Part shown: positions 63,911-64,000 of the stretch, one piece after another | How positions within the stretch are numbered: position 1 is the stretch's first letter | Layout: every line of letters begins with the position of its first letter | Source of the DNA: Bacillota bacterium | GTDB taxonomy: Bacteria > Bacillota > Clostridia > Peptostreptococcales > Anaerovoracaceae | Direction: 5' to 3' | DNA length: 64,000 nt | NCBI GenBank assembly: GCA_017459895.1 | Contig: JAFUCA010000006.1 | Coordinates: 1 to 64,000, forward strand | Program-made: the position numbers and the translations under genes | The notes under the pieces: model-generated | Database searches by the model: none | The model's input: only the letters and a program-made list of their open reading frames with translations | What the model was told of the DNA's origin: nothing

Positions 63911-64000
63911 TCATTGCTCTGCCCGCAGATATGTTACATTATCGTAAGGGAAGTACTGCTGCGGCTCGGTGTCCGTCACGTAAAGGATCTGAGAGTATTT
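63911..64000 (-). CDS. C-terminus of an upstream gene (likely DUF58-type)
   Basis: Thirty codons (KYSQILYVTDTEPQQYFPYDNV... EQ) end at TGA 63911, just before the transglutaminase gene. The tail alone is not diagnostic; the DUF58 suggestion comes from the common operon order. Confidence 0.35.
   Translation of the reverse strand, partial: KYSQILYVTDTEPQQYFPYDNVTYLRAEQ

Noticed and set aside
1-64000. tRNA, rRNA genes, transposases or phage integrases
   Set aside because: None recognised on either strand; the accessory-looking parts carry no visible mobility gene.

Overview
The window looks like chromosomal DNA of a moderately high-GC, anaerobic Bacillota, probably a member of Clostridia. The Eubacteriales Family XIII / Anaerovoracaceae area is my guess, from overall flavour only. 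Supporting content: an anaerobic-type histidine fermentation operon (HutH, HutU, HutI, cyclodeaminase, formiminotransferase), an EFR1-type ferredoxin, LytTR/GHKL quorum-type regulators, a PucR regulator downstream of FtsH, cobalamin salvage genes and several large Lys-rich-tailed surface proteins. Most genes lie on the minus strand.

Layout. 0-7 kb: glyA (partial), pucR-type regulator, ftsH, a small Cys protein, a C39-like peptidase and tilS. 7-17.3 kb: an accessory stretch with two broken carboxylesterases around a broken LuxR gene, a HicBA toxin-antitoxin pair, a secreted Big/Fn3 protein, two unrelated P-loop ATPases and a 5'-truncated pyrophosphatase. 17.8-20.6 kb: a LytTR response regulator with two membrane kinase-like proteins. 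20.8-24.3 kb: a surface protein and alanine racemase. 24.6-31.7 kb: GntR regulator plus the hut operon, which converts histidine to glutamate with the formimino carbon passed to tetrahydrofolate. 32.3-33.2 kb: a nuclease-like orphan. 33.3-39.9 kb: molybdenum uptake and molybdopterin synthesis (moeA-like, moaA, MOSC-Mog fusion, modA, modB, modC, moaC). 40-43.8 kb: metG, EFR1 ferredoxin, cytidylate-kinase-like protein. 43.9-48.1 kb: cobalamin nucleotide-loop assembly (cobC-like, CobU-like, cobS, cobU, cobT). 48.3-64 kb: surface proteins, an EamA exporter, a second, decayed HicAB locus and a transglutaminase-type membrane protein.

Two signals are not explained by the genes. First, an 11-base word, GCAAAGGCTGG or GCAAAAGCTGG, occurs at least 28 times, 14 on each strand, in several reading frames and in non-coding DNA. 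It behaves like an uptake-sequence-type or other DNA-level signal. Second, intergenic regions are filled with inverted-repeat modules of 36-46 bp (arms 7-16 bp, unpaired centre about 11-32 bp), each locus using its own arm word. Two loci that share the word TTGTCACG have five 39-bp modules at exactly the same offsets (0, 52, 125, 177, 229). A separate ~245-bp intergenic element is present as two inverted copies 10 kb apart. I could not run searches or folding, so family names rest on recognised motifs and all counts were made by eye.
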